Origin: Lophius americanus
Lineage: Eukaryota; Chordata; Actinopteri; Lophiiformes; Lophiidae
Assembly: GCA_037951165.1 (NCBI GenBank)
Contig: JBBDHG010000003.1
Coordinates: forward strand, 10,502,501-10,566,500
Direction: 5' to 3'
Length of the DNA stretch: 64,000 nt
Position numbers and translations under genes: made by a program. The notes beneath the pieces were generated by a model that saw only the letters and a list, made by a program, of their open reading frames with translations, had not been told where the DNA came from and made no database searches. Of this stretch, positions 63,425 to 64,000 are shown piece by piece; the first letter of the stretch is position 1, and the number at the start of each line of letters is the position of its first letter.

Positions 63425-64000
63425 GAAGGGCGAATTCACAAAAGGATTGCGCAGCTTTTGCTAACGCAAAACGGATGCAGTTGGATGAACATTATTCACA
63501 AGGCAGGGTCAAACACTGTAATGCAGCGCTAACTGGACTGTCATGCAGATTGCGTCTCGGTGCTCTTCTGCTATTTTGACGTATTTAAATAAGATATTAT
63601 GCATACATGTGGGGCAAAATAGGCCCCATTCTATGCAAATGAACCTCGTTGCAGGAACGGACTGATCCCAGCCTTCAACAAAGTTTGCCACACGCAATTA
63701 CCATGGAATTATTTGTGTCTTCAGAGAGTTGTCGGTAATTGAAGCGCAAGTGTAAGGGCTGTCACACCCAGACTTTCCAGTGATCATACCAGCAGTGATA
63801 GTGGCCAGACAGAGGCGTTGTAATGCCTGGCACATTGGTGAGGCGATATTACGAACGAGAATATCTCACTGAAACTCATCCAGGTCACCTGTTTCTTAAT
63901 ATTTTCAATGAGATTGAGCCTTCCACCCAGAGATGCCATGCAAAACCTGGCATTGGGAAATTGCTGGCAACACTCCAGGTTCGGTTCTGTGGGATGTCAT
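63425..64000. other. Unclassified sequence to the window edge, probably repetitive
   Basis: It begins GGGCGAATTCACAAAAGG and is more GC-rich and CpG-containing than the flanks, as many fish DNA transposons are. No partner end lies within the window and no transposase is readable. I do not name it. Confidence 0.3.

Overview
This is a vertebrate window, almost certainly from a ray-finned fish. It has GT-AG introns, AT-rich noncoding DNA, many microsatellites and the usual teleost mobile elements (Tc1-like and hAT DNA transposons, L2/Rex-like LINE relics). Two protein-coding genes are recognisable, both on the + strand and head to tail. Gene identity rests on my reading of translated exons against remembered EOMES and ANKIB1 proteins; I ran no database search.

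Layout. 1-11,180 is noncoding upstream sequence: a decayed LINE broken by an (AGATA)n tract, CA-rich DNA, a DNA-transposon relic with matching ends (3,146-3,607), an antisense LINE piece, and stretches that look like conserved noncoding DNA (about 1,530-2,220 and 4,590-5,500). 11,184-14,834 is an eomes (Tbrain-subfamily T-box) gene in six coding exons, 599 codons from the first in-frame ATG, with poly(A) signals at 15,265 and 15,759. About 16,560-17,070 is CpG-enriched and is my candidate promoter and first noncoding exon for the next gene. 24,273-63,118 is ankib1, an Ariadne-type RBR E3 ubiquitin ligase, in 19 coding exons giving 1,116 codons. All phases join, and the order is ankyrin repeats, RING1, IBR, catalytic RING2, Ariadne domain, UIM. 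63,119-64,000 is 3' flank with a small Tc1-type element and unclassified sequence.

The two genes have no known joint function. Eomes is a nuclear transcription factor of mesendoderm, brain and lymphoid development; ANKIB1 is a ubiquitin ligase. In human they lie on different chromosomes (3 and 7), so their adjacency is a synteny point and not a pathway.

The rest is introns and repeats. Best supported are a hAT element with a perfect 8-bp target duplication (28,605-29,720), a Tc1-like element with both terminal repeats (58,854-60,397), a Tc1-like element split by a LINE insertion (56,350-58,375), and an L2-type LINE with a readable YADD region (18,800-20,320). The most unusual signal is a series of perfect or near-perfect inverted duplications inside decayed transposon copies. 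I saw no CRISPR array, rRNA, tRNA, prokaryotic operon or convincingly new biological system.
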